In this document: in pieces, positions 36,675 to 44,434 of the stretch
Layout of the letters: each line of letters opens with the position of its first letter
Position numbering within the stretch: the first letter of the stretch is position 1
Source: Paraclostridium bifermentans
GTDB taxonomy: Bacteria > Bacillota > Clostridia > Peptostreptococcales > Peptostreptococcaceae
DNA: 64,000 nt
Direction: 5' to 3'
Assembly (NCBI RefSeq): GCF_019916025.1
Contig: NZ_CP079737.1
Coordinates: 1,550,001-1,614,000, forward strand
The notes under the pieces: generated by a model
The model's database searches: none
The model's input: only the letters and a program-made list of their open reading frames with translations
What the model was told of the DNA's origin: nothing
Position numbers and translations under genes: made by a program

Positions 36675-37547
36675 ATGGCAAAATACAGAGCTGTACAAAC
36701 CGAATTTTGGGAAGATCCTAGAGTTATAGAAGAAATGACACCAGAGGATAAATTGTTTTACCTATACTTATTAACTAATCCTAAAACAACACAAATAGGG
36801 ATATATCAAATAACTAAAAAACAGATGGCATTTGAATTAGGATATTCATCGGAAAGTATAAATGCTCTCATGGATAGATTTGAAAATCATCACAGGATAA
36901 TAAAGTATAACTTGGAAACTAGAGAAATATGCATATTAAACTGGGCCAAATACAACTTGGATAATCACAGTAAACCAGTACTTGATTGTATAGAATCTGA
37001 GTTGAAAAAAGTTAAGGATAAGAGTTTCATAATGTATATGTTATCAGGCATAACTAAAGAAAAAATAAGAAATTTATTCCTAGATGCTTATGAGTTATCC
37101 ACAGGTGACACGACCCGTATAACGGACGGTGGGGAAAAAGAAAAACAAAAACAAAAAGAAAAACAAAAAGAAAAAGAAAAACAACAACAAGAAAAAGAAG
37201 AAGTAAAAAAAGTACTGACTGAGGTTGTAGATGAAATTAGTAAATACTTTCTATTAGAAGATGATGACGTAAAAAAAGTAGCTAATACATACTTAGCTAC
37301 TGGCAAGGAAATAAACTATTTGATTGAAAAGCTTAAGTTAGTAAGTGAGACACCAGATGTTAAAAACGTTGTTGGTTACTTACTAAAAGCAATTCAAGAA
37401 GATTATAAACCTATTATTGGCAAAACTAATAATTTTATACCTAGTGTAAAGACTAGATTTCACAATATAAATCAGAGCTTTAAGAAGTATGCTCCGGAGC
37501 AATTAGAAAAGATATTACAGGAAAGTCAAAAAGGTAAATTTAATTAA
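36675..37547 (+). CDS. Phage replication initiator, DnaD-like
   Basis: 290 residues. N-terminal winged-helix domain (~1-110, with FWEDPRVIEEMTPEDKLFYLYLL), a lysine/glutamine/glutamate-rich linker (~155-178) made by A-rich near-repeats, and a C-terminal DnaB_2/DnaD-like helical region (~185-255). Such replisome organisers bind the phage origin and recruit the host helicase. The origin, often inside this gene, might be within the linker coding region, but no iterons are visible. Confidence 0.75.
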   Translation: MAKYRAVQTEFWEDPRVIEEMTPEDKLFYLYLLTNPKTTQIGIYQITKKQMAFELGYSSESINALMDRFENHHRIIKYNLETREICILNWAKYNLDNHSKPVLDCIESELKKVKDKSFIMYMLSGITKEKIRNLFLDAYELSTGDTTRITDGGEKEKQKQKEKQKEKEKQQQEKEEVKKVLTEVVDEISKYFLLEDDDVKKVANTYLATGKEINYLIEKLKLVSETPDVKNVVGYLLKAIQEDYKPIIGKTNNFIPSVKTRFHNINQSFKKYAPEQLEKILQESQKGKFN

Positions 37548-37564
37548 GGAGGGTTAATCCCTCC
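37548..37564 (+). other. Short hairpin after replication gene
   Basis: GGAGGG TTAAT CCCTCC with no T-run; may mask a ribosome-site-like sequence or protect the mRNA 3' end. Confidence 0.4.
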
Positions 37565-37585
37565 TAGAAATAAGGGGATAAAGAT

Positions 37586-38101
37586 ATGAGTGAAGTTATA
37601 GATTTAAATTATATAAAAAAAGAGCAAGAGCGCTTTGCTAAGCATTTAGAAACTACAAAAGGTATAAAGTGTCAACAAGGTAATTTAAAAATATCAGAAG
37701 GGCAAATATTACATTTACAATCTGAGTTATTTGAGGTTTTGAATGAAACTAAAATACATAAAGAATATGACAATGATGTTGATAGAAATAAATTGTTAGA
37801 AGAGTTAAGTGATTGTTTAAGCTGCATAGGCAATATAGCTAATAGCATTGATATTGATTTAGTTATAAATACAGAAATAAGACAAGTATCGGACCTTATA
37901 AAGCAATTTAGAGAATTAATATATGATACTTCAAGACTAGATAAAGTACCTAAGATAGGAGTATCTAGAAGGAAGCTAAAAGAGATTATAGTTCCTAACT
38001 TTATAAATATGGTATATAGCTTAGGGTTTAACCTGGATGAACTTAAAGAAGCTTACTTTAGAAAAATGAAAAAGAATTATCTAAATCCTAAGTTTAAGTA
38101 A
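37586..38101 (+). CDS. All-alpha NTP pyrophosphatase-like protein
   Basis: 171 residues, all helical. LQSELFEVLNETK followed by KLLEELSDCLSCIGNIA gives the ExxE...ExxD magnesium pattern of the MazG/dimeric dUTPase superfamily. Phage members hydrolyse dUTP or other nucleotides to protect the nucleotide pool. The exact substrate is not readable. AGGGGAT ribosome site. Confidence 0.65.
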   Translation: MSEVIDLNYIKKEQERFAKHLETTKGIKCQQGNLKISEGQILHLQSELFEVLNETKIHKEYDNDVDRNKLLEELSDCLSCIGNIANSIDIDLVINTEIRQVSDLIKQFRELIYDTSRLDKVPKIGVSRRKLKEIIVPNFINMVYSLGFNLDELKEAYFRKMKKNYLNPKFK

Positions 38102-38117
38102 AAAAGGGTGGATTGAA

Positions 38118-38252
38118 ATGTATAAAAAGAAATGTGAATATTGCGGAAAAGAATTCAACTCACAACAGCCTAATGCAAAATACTGCGGTAAGTATTGTGG
38201 AGGCAAAGCTAGAAATTTAAGAAAGATAATAAACAAGATGAAAAGGGGATAA
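38118..38252 (+). CDS. Zinc-finger-like small protein, 44 residues
   Basis: Begins MYKKKCEYCGKEFNS and continues with KYCGKYCGGKARNL; the CxxC plus CxxxC pattern is a small zinc ribbon of the type found in phage and HNH-associated proteins. Basic C-terminus suggests nucleic-acid binding. Ends 3 bases before the sigma factor gene. Confidence 0.65.
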   Translation: MYKKKCEYCGKEFNSQQPNAKYCGKYCGGKARNLRKIINKMKRG

Positions 38253-38255
38253 GGT

Positions 38256-38831
38256 ATGAAAACTAAAGAGGAGTTATTAGTGGAGGAAAATATTAAGTTA
38301 GTCCACTTTGCAATAAATAAAAAATACAAAAGAATAAATGAGAAAATTAAGTATTTAGGATTGTATGAAGATTTCTATCAAGAGGGATGCATTGGCCTGT
38401 TTAAAGCAGCAAAGGCATTCGATGAAAGTAAAGGATTTAAATTTACGACATTTGCTTTTTATTGGATAGATTTTCAGTTAAGACACTTTATAACTAGATA
38501 TATTCCTAAACATTACAATGACAATTTAGTGTCTATAGATAAGAAAATAAACAAAGACGACAAGAGGGAAATAACTTTAAAAGATACTATTTATAGTTAC
38601 GATGAATACAACGGATTATATAGTGATTTAAAGAAATTTGCTAAAACAACTAAGGTTAAAGATATAGATACAATAATTGATCTAAGCTTAGAAGGATTAT
38701 CACAAAGAGAAATATCTATAGTAATAGGAATTAGTCAACCAGAAGTATCAAGAAGAATAAGAAGATTCAAATCTGAATTTGAAATATATTCATCACTTGG
38801 AGAATTGGTAAGAATAAATAAAGTAAGTTAA
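38256..38831 (+). CDS. Phage-encoded sigma-70 family factor
   Basis: 191 residues. Region 2 is clear: FYQEGCIGLFKAAKAF, then GFKFTTFAFYWID (~residues 43-72), which bind core polymerase and the -10 element. Region 4 is the helix-turn-helix GLSQREISIVIGISQPEVSR (~149-168). The middle is short. It may direct transcription of phage genes or of the secreted-protein island downstream. Region 2.3/2.4 aromatic residues are present, so promoter melting is plausible. AGGGGATAAGG ribosome site. Confidence 0.88.
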   Translation: MKTKEELLVEENIKLVHFAINKKYKRINEKIKYLGLYEDFYQEGCIGLFKAAKAFDESKGFKFTTFAFYWIDFQLRHFITRYIPKHYNDNLVSIDKKINKDDKREITLKDTIYSYDEYNGLYSDLKKFAKTTKVKDIDTIIDLSLEGLSQREISIVIGISQPEVSRRIRRFKSEFEIYSSLGELVRINKVS

Positions 38832-38849
38832 ACGGAAGGGGATATATAA

Positions 38850-39113
38850 ATGCAAATCAATAAAGAAGTCGAAAGAGCTAGTTGTAAACTTGTAGTTACA
38901 TTAAATAACCTTATAGATTCATCATTTATAAGTACTCATAACAGAGTAGTAGAAAAGTTTGTAACTGATAACTACAACGTTATTATAAATGTACATGAAA
39001 AGAAGCGTAAGAAGAGATATGCAGACTTCAATACATTTGAAAGAGAAGAAGCATATCAAGAGGGTAAAGCGTATGGAGATTACCTTGTAAATAGATTTTA
39101 TATTGAAAATTAA
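38850..39113 (+). CDS. Phage protein, 87 residues, unknown
   Basis: Mixed alpha/beta pattern with a basic centre (HEKKRKKRYADF) and acidic end. GAAGGGGAT ribosome site, 18 bases after the sigma gene. No family recognised. Confidence 0.6.
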   Translation: MQINKEVERASCKLVVTLNNLIDSSFISTHNRVVEKFVTDNYNVIINVHEKKRKKRYADFNTFEREEAYQEGKAYGDYLVNRFYIEN

Positions 39114-39134
39114 ATTAATTAGGGGGAACTAAAG

Positions 39135-39635
39135 ATGAAAATAAAATTACCGTTTGTTTTAAGAAAAACTCATGAAAGAGTAACTGGTGAATTAGTTAAA
39201 GATATTAAAGTTCAAGAATCTGCGAAAACTGCAGCTGATAAGAAAGTTAGAAATTTAAAGCTTAAGTTAGAAAGACATGATTACTTAGCGAGACTAAAAG
39301 AGAAAGAACAAGCAGAAGAGATTGAGGAGTTAAAATTGGAGCTAGAAAAAAGAGATAAGCAAATCAAAGAACTAAAATGGTGTATCCAGGAGAGAGATAA
39401 AGAACTGGATAATGTAAAAGCATTTAACATGGATCTGTATAAGAAAGTTGAAAGAGCTACTGAAATGCAAAGACAGGTTAAAGAGAAAATAGATATTGCA
39501 TTTAATATAGATGTTATAGAAAAAGAAAGAACGGAGCATGGAGCTATAAGAACTATAACTGCTCATGATATTAAGAAGTTATTAAAGGGTGAAGATTTAG
39601 TTGAGATATACACTAAGTTAGCACTAATGGTGTAG
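39135..39635 (+). CDS. Coiled-coil phage protein, unknown
   Basis: 166 residues; residues ~40-115 are a charged heptad-like coiled coil (LKLKLERHDYLARLKEKEQA and so on), preceded by a basic N-terminus and followed by a short globular C-terminus. Probably oligomeric. Function unknown. Confidence 0.6.
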   Translation: MKIKLPFVLRKTHERVTGELVKDIKVQESAKTAADKKVRNLKLKLERHDYLARLKEKEQAEEIEELKLELEKRDKQIKELKWCIQERDKELDNVKAFNMDLYKKVERATEMQRQVKEKIDIAFNIDVIEKERTEHGAIRTITAHDIKKLLKGEDLVEIYTKLALMV

Positions 39636-39648
39636 GAGGAGATTAACA

Positions 39649-39801
39649 ATGCAATACATCGTACTATCATATTTAAATTTATTTATAGCTACATTTAATT
39701 TTTTAGAAGAAGATATTAGCGTAGGACTGATAGGCGGATTTGGAGCTATAGTGTTTATGTTGATGGCTATTTATCAAAAGATAGAGCAAGATAGAAAATA
39801 G
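39649..39801 (+). CDS. Small membrane protein, 50 residues
   Basis: Two hydrophobic helices (YIVLSYLNLFIATFNFL and VGLIGGFGAIVFMLMAIY) and a charged tail KIEQDRK. TAGGAGGAG ribosome site. Similar small two-helix proteins in this region of clostridial phages have no assigned role. Confidence 0.6.
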   Translation: MQYIVLSYLNLFIATFNFLEEDISVGLIGGFGAIVFMLMAIYQKIEQDRK

Positions 39802-39810
39802 GAGGTTATT

Positions 39811-40275
39811 ATGAAAGAAATTAAAATTAGGGCTTGGGATAAATTTAATAAAGTTATGGTTTATTCAGATAAAAATTATCCGCTGAGTGAATATAAAATA
39901 GAATTTGATTGGACTAATGAAAATAAGCTTTCACTGATGAAATTAATAGATGCTAGATACGTAGAGTTTAGAACTTTTGATGCAGATATTATGCAATCCA
40001 CTGGATTAGAAGATAAAAACGGTAAAGAAATATATACAGGGGATATAATCAAAGTACTTAGAAAACATTGGAATAACTGCGGGAAAGAATACCTTGAAAA
40101 AATAACAGAAGAAATAGGAGAGGTTGTATTTTATAAAAATTGGGAGATATCATTAAAAACAAAAGAAAAAGAAGGGACTTTATATCAACCATTTTTATGG
40201 ATGTTTGAAGATGAGGAAGATCATCAAATTGAGATAATAGGAAACATATATGAGAATAAAGACTTATTAAAATAA
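39811..40275 (+). CDS. YopX family phage protein
   Basis: 154 residues. Begins KEIKIRAWDKFNKVM and contains QSTGLEDKNGKEIYTGDIIKV and later IEIIGNIYENKDLL, the start and end signatures of YopX proteins, which are common in Firmicute prophages with unknown function. AGGAGG ribosome site. Confidence 0.85.
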   Translation: MKEIKIRAWDKFNKVMVYSDKNYPLSEYKIEFDWTNENKLSLMKLIDARYVEFRTFDADIMQSTGLEDKNGKEIYTGDIIKVLRKHWNNCGKEYLEKITEEIGEVVFYKNWEISLKTKEKEGTLYQPFLWMFEDEEDHQIEIIGNIYENKDLLK

Positions 40276-40286
40276 GCAGGAATACA

Positions 40287-40328
40287 TATCATTATCAGTA
40301 TATTTGTCTAAGTGTATTGATAATGATA
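40287..40328 (+). other. 16-bp hairpin between YopX and the next gene
   Basis: Arm 40287-40302 pairs with 40313-40328 (core TATCATTATCA / TGATAATGATA, other positions wobble). There is no T-run, so it is not a standard terminator; it may mask translation of the next gene or be a protein site. Confidence 0.5.
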
Positions 40329-40351
40329 ACTAAATAATAATGAAGGATATT

Positions 40352-41215
40352 ATGGAAAATATAAATAACTTTGGAATACGTAGAGGTTATACTGATATAC
40401 GTTTTAGAAATAATGAAGAATGCAAAGGAATTCTTCATGAAGATTACAAACACTATTCGATTTTACATAGAGTATTAAATTTTATGAAAGATAGAGGATT
40501 TGAAATTGGAAGAGATCCAGAAATAGTAAAAAGGTATAAATCCATTAGCAAAGATTATTGGTATGGTAAGAAAGAAGATTTAGAGTTTAAAGCTCGTAGA
40601 TATCCAGCGGGATTTGAAATAGAGTTTTTTCAAAATATAAACTTTGAAAATCGTAATGGTGGAGAATATGATTTCGATAAGTTTGAAAAGATGCCTTATT
40701 TAATTAAATTAATGTTTTTAAATGAAACAAAACATATAAGGGAATTCTTAATCAGCTTAGGAATTAAAGAAAAAACGGACGAAGATTATAAGTTAGCAGA
40801 AGATAATATAAAGAATCATTATGTTGAAAGTTGGCATCATGATCAAGAAGATATGAGATTTAAACTATCTGACTTAGATGGGCAAACTTGTGATGGCTAT
40901 AGAAATAATATAGATAGAGATGGAGAAATAATATATAACGGCCAGATAAAGTATTTTAGAGATAGATGGAGTGGAAGACTTTGTAGAGGTAAAGTTTATA
41001 GAAATATAAATAATATGTGGTGGGTTATATTAAATAACACTGAATATACGAATGTTGCATCATTTGAATTATTCGATGTAAAACATGAAGATTTAAAAAT
41101 AAGAAGGTTAAAAGAAGATAGAAAACCCAAATCCTTTTTAGATAAACAAGAGTTTATTAAGGGACTGACAAATAAAGAGCTAGAAAGAGAATTAAGGAAA
41201 AGGGGTTTGAAATAA
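40352..41215 (+). CDS. Phage protein, ~287 residues, unknown
   Basis: Start ATG 40352 follows AAGGAT, while the ATG at 40340 has no ribosome site. The product is charged, with a region GYRNNIDRDGEIIYNGQIKYFRDR that looks like a beta-hairpin and a C-terminal helix LTNKELERELRKRGLK. Membrane segments and signal peptide absent. Last rightward gene before the leftward island. No known family. Confidence 0.55.
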   Translation: MENINNFGIRRGYTDIRFRNNEECKGILHEDYKHYSILHRVLNFMKDRGFEIGRDPEIVKRYKSISKDYWYGKKEDLEFKARRYPAGFEIEFFQNINFENRNGGEYDFDKFEKMPYLIKLMFLNETKHIREFLISLGIKEKTDEDYKLAEDNIKNHYVESWHHDQEDMRFKLSDLDGQTCDGYRNNIDRDGEIIYNGQIKYFRDRWSGRLCRGKVYRNINNMWWVILNNTEYTNVASFELFDVKHEDLKIRRLKEDRKPKSFLDKQEFIKGLTNKELERELRKRGLK

Positions 41216-41267
41216 ATATCCTGGATCTTATGGTCCATGAAACTAAATTAAATATGAGGTGGAGTTT

Positions 41268-41300
41268 ATGAGAAAAGAAAATGATAAAGATGCCCTATAA
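41268..41300 (+). other. Ten-codon open frame with strong ribosome site
   Basis: GAGGTGGAG then ATGAGAAAAGAAAATGAT... to TAA. May be a remnant or leader; not convincing as a gene. Confidence 0.3.
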
Positions 41301-41334
41301 GAGCACCTTTGATCTAGTATACTAATCAGCAACC

Positions 41335-41658
41335 TTATTTAGCGGGATAAATATAAATAGAACCTCCGCCGACGATTACTATTCTAAACTCAGGTGTAAT
41401 TTTAACTAAATTAAATTTTTCGGAGTCTGGTTGAAATCTAATAGACTGAACTAAAACCTGTTTTTCATCAAATATTTGAAGGTAAGCACCTTCAGTTTGA
41501 GAAACATTTTGGGCCATGTATTGATTGTCTTCTGAAAAATTTAAATCTGCAACTTTATATACACCCTCTTTAAATACGTTAAGAGCATGAGCAGTATTAC
41601 TAGATACACTTAATAAAAAGCATGAAACTAGTAAAAGCGCAATTATTTTCTTTTTCAT
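41335..41658 (-). CDS. Secreted small beta-rich protein, unknown
   Basis: 107 residues with a clear signal peptide (KKKIIALLLVSCFLLSVSS, cleavage after AHA). The mature ~82 residues are beta-rich (VQSIRFQPDSEKFNLVKI, FRIVIVGGGSIYIYPAK). On the minus strand against all neighbouring early genes, with its own -10-like TATACT just upstream of AGAAAGGTGG: the layout of a lysogenic conversion gene (moron). Not homologous to the four proteins to its right. Confidence 0.65.
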   Translation of the reverse strand: MKKKIIALLLVSCFLLSVSSNTAHALNVFKEGVYKVADLNFSEDNQYMAQNVSQTEGAYLQIFDEKQVLVQSIRFQPDSEKFNLVKITPEFRIVIVGGGSIYIYPAK

Positions 41659-41769
41659 ACTTAAACCACCTTTCTAGTATAGTTTAACTATTAAAAAGAT
41701 AAATATTCGATAATAAAACTAGTAAAAATTGACGATAAACGTAAAAATTAAAGAACTTAGGAGTTTAAT

Positions 41770-41925
41770 ATGAAAGAAATATTAGTAGGATTTATAGGAA
41801 TTGGATTACTACATATATGTTCTAAAAATGAAAAGCTATGATCATTAGCTTTTTATGGAACTAAAGCTATGCTGATATTAACAGCTGCATATTTGTTAGG
41901 ATCAGTTATATTAGGAACTATATAA
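41770..41925 (+). pseudogene. Small two-helix membrane protein, broken by TGA (copy 1)
   Basis: ATG 41770 after TTAGGAG. Reads MKEILVGFIGIGLLHICSKN then EKL and a TGA at 41839-41841; in the same frame the sequence continues as AFYGTKAMLILTAAYLLGSV to TAA 41925, a good second membrane helix. One base change (TGG to TGA) would explain it. A deleted second copy lies at 42533. Confidence 0.55.
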
Positions 41926-41944
41926 ATTACTCTAAAACAATAAA

Positions 41945-41970
41945 AAAGCGAGATTTTACTTTCTCGCTTT
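41945..41970 (-). terminator. Terminator of secreted paralog 1
   Basis: On the minus strand, GCGAGAAAG ... TCTCGC followed by T6; overlaps the stop codon. Confidence 0.7.
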
Positions 41971-42411
41971 AAACATTTGATTTCTTAAGTTAAGTGAAGT
42001 CTTGTAACCTGTTGAAAAAGCATCTATAGAACTGATTAAATCATTGGAATTTTTCGAATTAACATAGTCATCAGCTTTTATTACAGATAAGTTGTAAAAA
42101 CTTAATATGCATTTCAAAGTTGCAGTAACATCACGTTGTTCTTTTGGAAGATTAGAAGCTTTTTTATTTAATTCAGATATTAAAGAGCCTAAAAATTTAA
42201 TCTGTTTTTTTACTTCTCCTTGATTAAACTCTTCTGCAGAAATAGATTTTATTAATATATACATATTATTATCTAAATGATCTAGATTTTTAGTAATTTC
42301 ATTACTATTTGAAGTTTGGGATGAAGTTTTAATAGCAGAAGAGGTATTTACACTACCTATAAAAATAAGGAGAGTTATAGAAAGTATAATGTTTAATTTC
42401 TTTAAGTACAT
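41956..42411 (-). CDS. Secreted helical paralog 1 of a tandem family
   Basis: 151 residues from ATG 42411 (AAAGGA nine bases upstream; a GTG two codons earlier is too close). Signal peptide YLKKLNIILSITLLIFIG with cleavage near SSA. The mature part is all helical with the shared blocks LDHLDNNMYILIKSI, VKKQIKFLGSLISELNKKAS, LKCILSFYNLSVIKADDY and NDLISSIDAFSTG. No family recognised. Member of four tandem copies on the minus strand in the prophage, each with its own terminator, hence probably expressed in the lysogen. Confidence 0.7.
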   Translation of the reverse strand: MYLKKLNIILSITLLIFIGSVNTSSAIKTSSQTSNSNEITKNLDHLDNNMYILIKSISAEEFNQGEVKKQIKFLGSLISELNKKASNLPKEQRDVTATLKCILSFYNLSVIKADDYVNSKNSNDLISSIDAFSTGYKTSLNLRNQMFKARK

Positions 42412-42532
42412 GAACACACATCCTTTCTAAAATAGTATGTGCAAAAACTAATAAATTTTATAATAGCAAAGTTTAGCAAATGAGATAAATTTAAATAGGG
42501 AACAAACCATAAATATGTTTAGGAGATTAGAT

Positions 42533-42612
42533 ATGAAAGAAATATTAGTAAGATTTATAGGCATTGGATTACTGCATATTTATTAGGAGCAGTTATATTA
42601 AGGACTATATAA
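42533..42612 (+). pseudogene. Small membrane protein remnant (copy 2, internal deletion)
   Basis: Starts MKEILVRFIGIGLLHIY then stops. Compared with copy 1 at 41770, about 75 bases are missing between the short repeats CTACATAT and CTGCATAT; the tail GTTATATTA..ACTATATAA is retained out of frame. Consistent with slippage or recombination between the repeats. Confidence 0.55.
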
Positions 42613-42617
42613 TTTAA

Positions 42618-42645
42618 AAAGGCGGGATGTTATTTTCCCGCTCTG
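42618..42645 (-). terminator. Terminator of secreted paralog 2
   Basis: Minus strand GAGCGGGAA ... CATCCCGCC then T5. Confidence 0.65.
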
Positions 42646-43085
42646 AAAACTATATTTCTTAGGTTAATTGAAGCTGTATATCCCATTGAAAAAGCATTTA
42701 TAGAGCTAATTAAATCATCTGAATTTTTTGAGTCTATGTATTTATTAGCCTCTAATATAGATAATTTATAAAAACCTAATATGGCTTGTAAAGCTGAAGC
42801 TACATCATATTGCTCTTTTGGTAAATCAGAAGCTTTTTCAGTTAAATCATATATTAATGTTCTTACAAAACTAATTTGTTTTTTAGCAGCATTTACATCT
42901 AAGTTTTCTGAAGCTATAGATTTTATTAGTACATACATATTACTATCTAAAAAATCTAAATCTTTATCAATAGAGTTTATGAATGGATCAGATGGTGGAA
43001 CATCAAGAGCGTAAATAGTATTTATACAACTTGACAAAATAAGTATTGATATAGAAAATATAACACTTAATTTCTTTAAATACAT
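42630..43085 (-). CDS. Secreted helical paralog 2
   Basis: 151 residues, GGAGG ribosome site and ATG 43085. Signal peptide YLKKLSVIFSISILILSS, cleavage near IYA. Mature part: LDFLDSNMYVLIKSIAS, AAKKQISFVRTLIYDLTEKA, LQAILGFYKLSILEANKYID, SDDLISSINAFSMGY. Closest to paralog 1 (same LPKEQ-DV block). Unlike the others it lacks the CACAT/ATGTG dyad in its leader. Function unknown. Confidence 0.7.
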   Translation of the reverse strand: MYLKKLSVIFSISILILSSCINTIYALDVPPSDPFINSIDKDLDFLDSNMYVLIKSIASENLDVNAAKKQISFVRTLIYDLTEKASDLPKEQYDVASALQAILGFYKLSILEANKYIDSKNSDDLISSINAFSMGYTASINLRNIVFRAGK

Positions 43086-43138
43086 AGTGAACCTCCTTTT
43101 TAAGATTCATATTAGTAACTTAGTAACTATACAAAAAC

Positions 43139-43165
43139 AAAAGCGAGAAATTAATTTCCCGCTTC
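43139..43165 (-). terminator. Terminator of secreted paralog 3
   Basis: Minus strand GCGGGAAATT / AATTTCTCGC then T4. Confidence 0.6.
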
Positions 43166-43612
43166 ACCTATAATTTCGCTTAAATTATTTGAAGAGCTAG
43201 AAGCTAGTGAAAATATATTAATAGCATCCATTAAATTGTCAGGATCTTTAGTTTCTAAATATGATTGTAATCTAATTAAAGATACTTTATAAAAGTTTAG
43301 TATAGACTCAACAGCTAATACTGCAGCATTGTCTTTTTGAGGAAGTTTTGAAGCTTTTATATTCAAATCCTCGATTAAAGTTTCTATAAATTTAATGCTT
43401 TTATTGATTTCGTTATCTTTATAATTTCCCATGATTATAGTTTTAATTAATAGGTACATACTGTCATCAATTATTTCTAAATCTTTAATATATTGATTAT
43501 CAGATGTACTTGGAGGAACAAAACTAAGAGCATGAGTGGAATTAGCATTACTTGTAAAGATAATTAAAGTTAAAAGTATAATGATACTAAACTTTTTTAA
43601 CAATATAATCAC
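43151..43612 (-). CDS. Secreted helical paralog 3
   Basis: 153 residues from GTG 43612; at the position where paralogs 1 and 4 have ATG this copy has ATA (43606), and TTG follows at 43603, so the true start is unclear. Signal peptide LLKKFSIIILLTLIIFTS. Mature part: LEIIDDSMYLLIKTIIMG, INKSIKFIETLIEDLNIKAS, VESILNFYKVSLIRLQSYLE, PDNLMDAINIFSLASSSS. More diverged, sister to paralog 4. Weakened start may lower expression. Confidence 0.65.
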   Translation of the reverse strand: MIILLKKFSIIILLTLIIFTSNANSTHALSFVPPSTSDNQYIKDLEIIDDSMYLLIKTIIMGNYKDNEINKSIKFIETLIEDLNIKASKLPQKDNAAVLAVESILNFYKVSLIRLQSYLETKDPDNLMDAINIFSLASSSSNNLSEIIGEAGN

Positions 43613-43695
43613 ACATCCTTTCTTATATAGTATGTGTATATATAACGAAACTATATTGTAGAAAATATTAGCAAATAAATTAATAAAGCGTGATT

Positions 43696-43914
43696 TTATT
43701 TTTTCGCTCCACCTATAATTTTACTTAGTTTATTGGAAGAACCATAAGTTGAAGAAATTAAAGTAAATGAATCAGATAAATTATCGGGATCTTTAGTTTC
43801 TAAATATGGCTTTATTCTTATTAAAGCTATTTTGTAACAATTTAATATAGATTTAATAGATATAACAGCAATTAAAGCTATGAATAGAATAGAACTAAAC
43901 TTCTTTAATAGCAT
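43696..43914 (-). pseudogene. Secreted paralog 4, internally deleted
   Basis: About 72 residues from ATG 43914. The signal-like N-terminus LLKKFSSILFIALIAVIS runs straight into SIKSILNCYKIALIRIKPYL and PDNLSDSFTLISSTYG. Compared with paralog 3, some 75-80 residues (the first two mature helices) are missing in frame. Its terminator stem (43686-43708) is also degenerate. Probably a decaying copy, though a short product is possible. Confidence 0.6.
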
Positions 43915-44008
43915 AATCACACATCCTTTTTTAAGTAGTATGTGTAGAACTAAACAAATTATAGGTTTGGAAAATTTTAAAAAAATTTAATGATTTTAGG
44001 AGATTGAT

Positions 44009-44416
44009 ATGAAAGTTAATTTTACGATAGATGGTGAGCCAGTTGGAAAAGCTAGACCACGTATGAACACTAAAACTGGAAGAGCTTATACTCCAGAAAA
44101 AACAAGAATGTATGAAGATTACATTAAATTACTTTATGGTTGTGAGATTAAACATTACTTTGAGGGAAATGTAAAGCTTGTAGTAAATGCATATTACAGC
44201 ATTGCTAAAAGCGATTCTAAGAAGGTTAAGGAAAAGAAGTTAAACAATATACTAAGACCATCTAAGAAACCAGATATAGATAATGTATATAAGATTATAG
44301 CGGATAGCTTAAATGATATTGCATATAAAGATGATACTCAGATCATAGAGGGGTCATTTGCAAAATATTATAGTGATAGACCTCGTGTTGAGGTTACAAT
44401 AGAAGATTTAGCTTAA
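44009..44416 (+). CDS. rusA: RusA-family Holliday junction resolvase
   Basis: 135 residues. PVGKARPRMNTKTGRAYTPEKT at the start and KKPDIDNVYKIIADSLNDI (the conserved Asp cluster) with DDTQIIEG match RusA endonucleases, which cut Holliday junctions in phage recombination or packaging. AGGAG ribosome site. Rightward transcription resumes here after the leftward island. Confidence 0.92.
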   Translation: MKVNFTIDGEPVGKARPRMNTKTGRAYTPEKTRMYEDYIKLLYGCEIKHYFEGNVKLVVNAYYSIAKSDSKKVKEKKLNNILRPSKKPDIDNVYKIIADSLNDIAYKDDTQIIEGSFAKYYSDRPRVEVTIEDLA

Positions 44417-44434
44417 TATAGAGGGGGAATTATT

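Noticed and set aside
37137-37210. A-rich near-repeats as phage origin iterons
   Set aside because: They encode a K/Q/E linker and show no defined iteron unit or inverted repeats; an origin here remains unproven.
40287-40328. Hairpin as terminator of the YopX gene
   Set aside because: It is followed by ACTAAATAATAATG without a T-run, so it is kept only as an unexplained structure.
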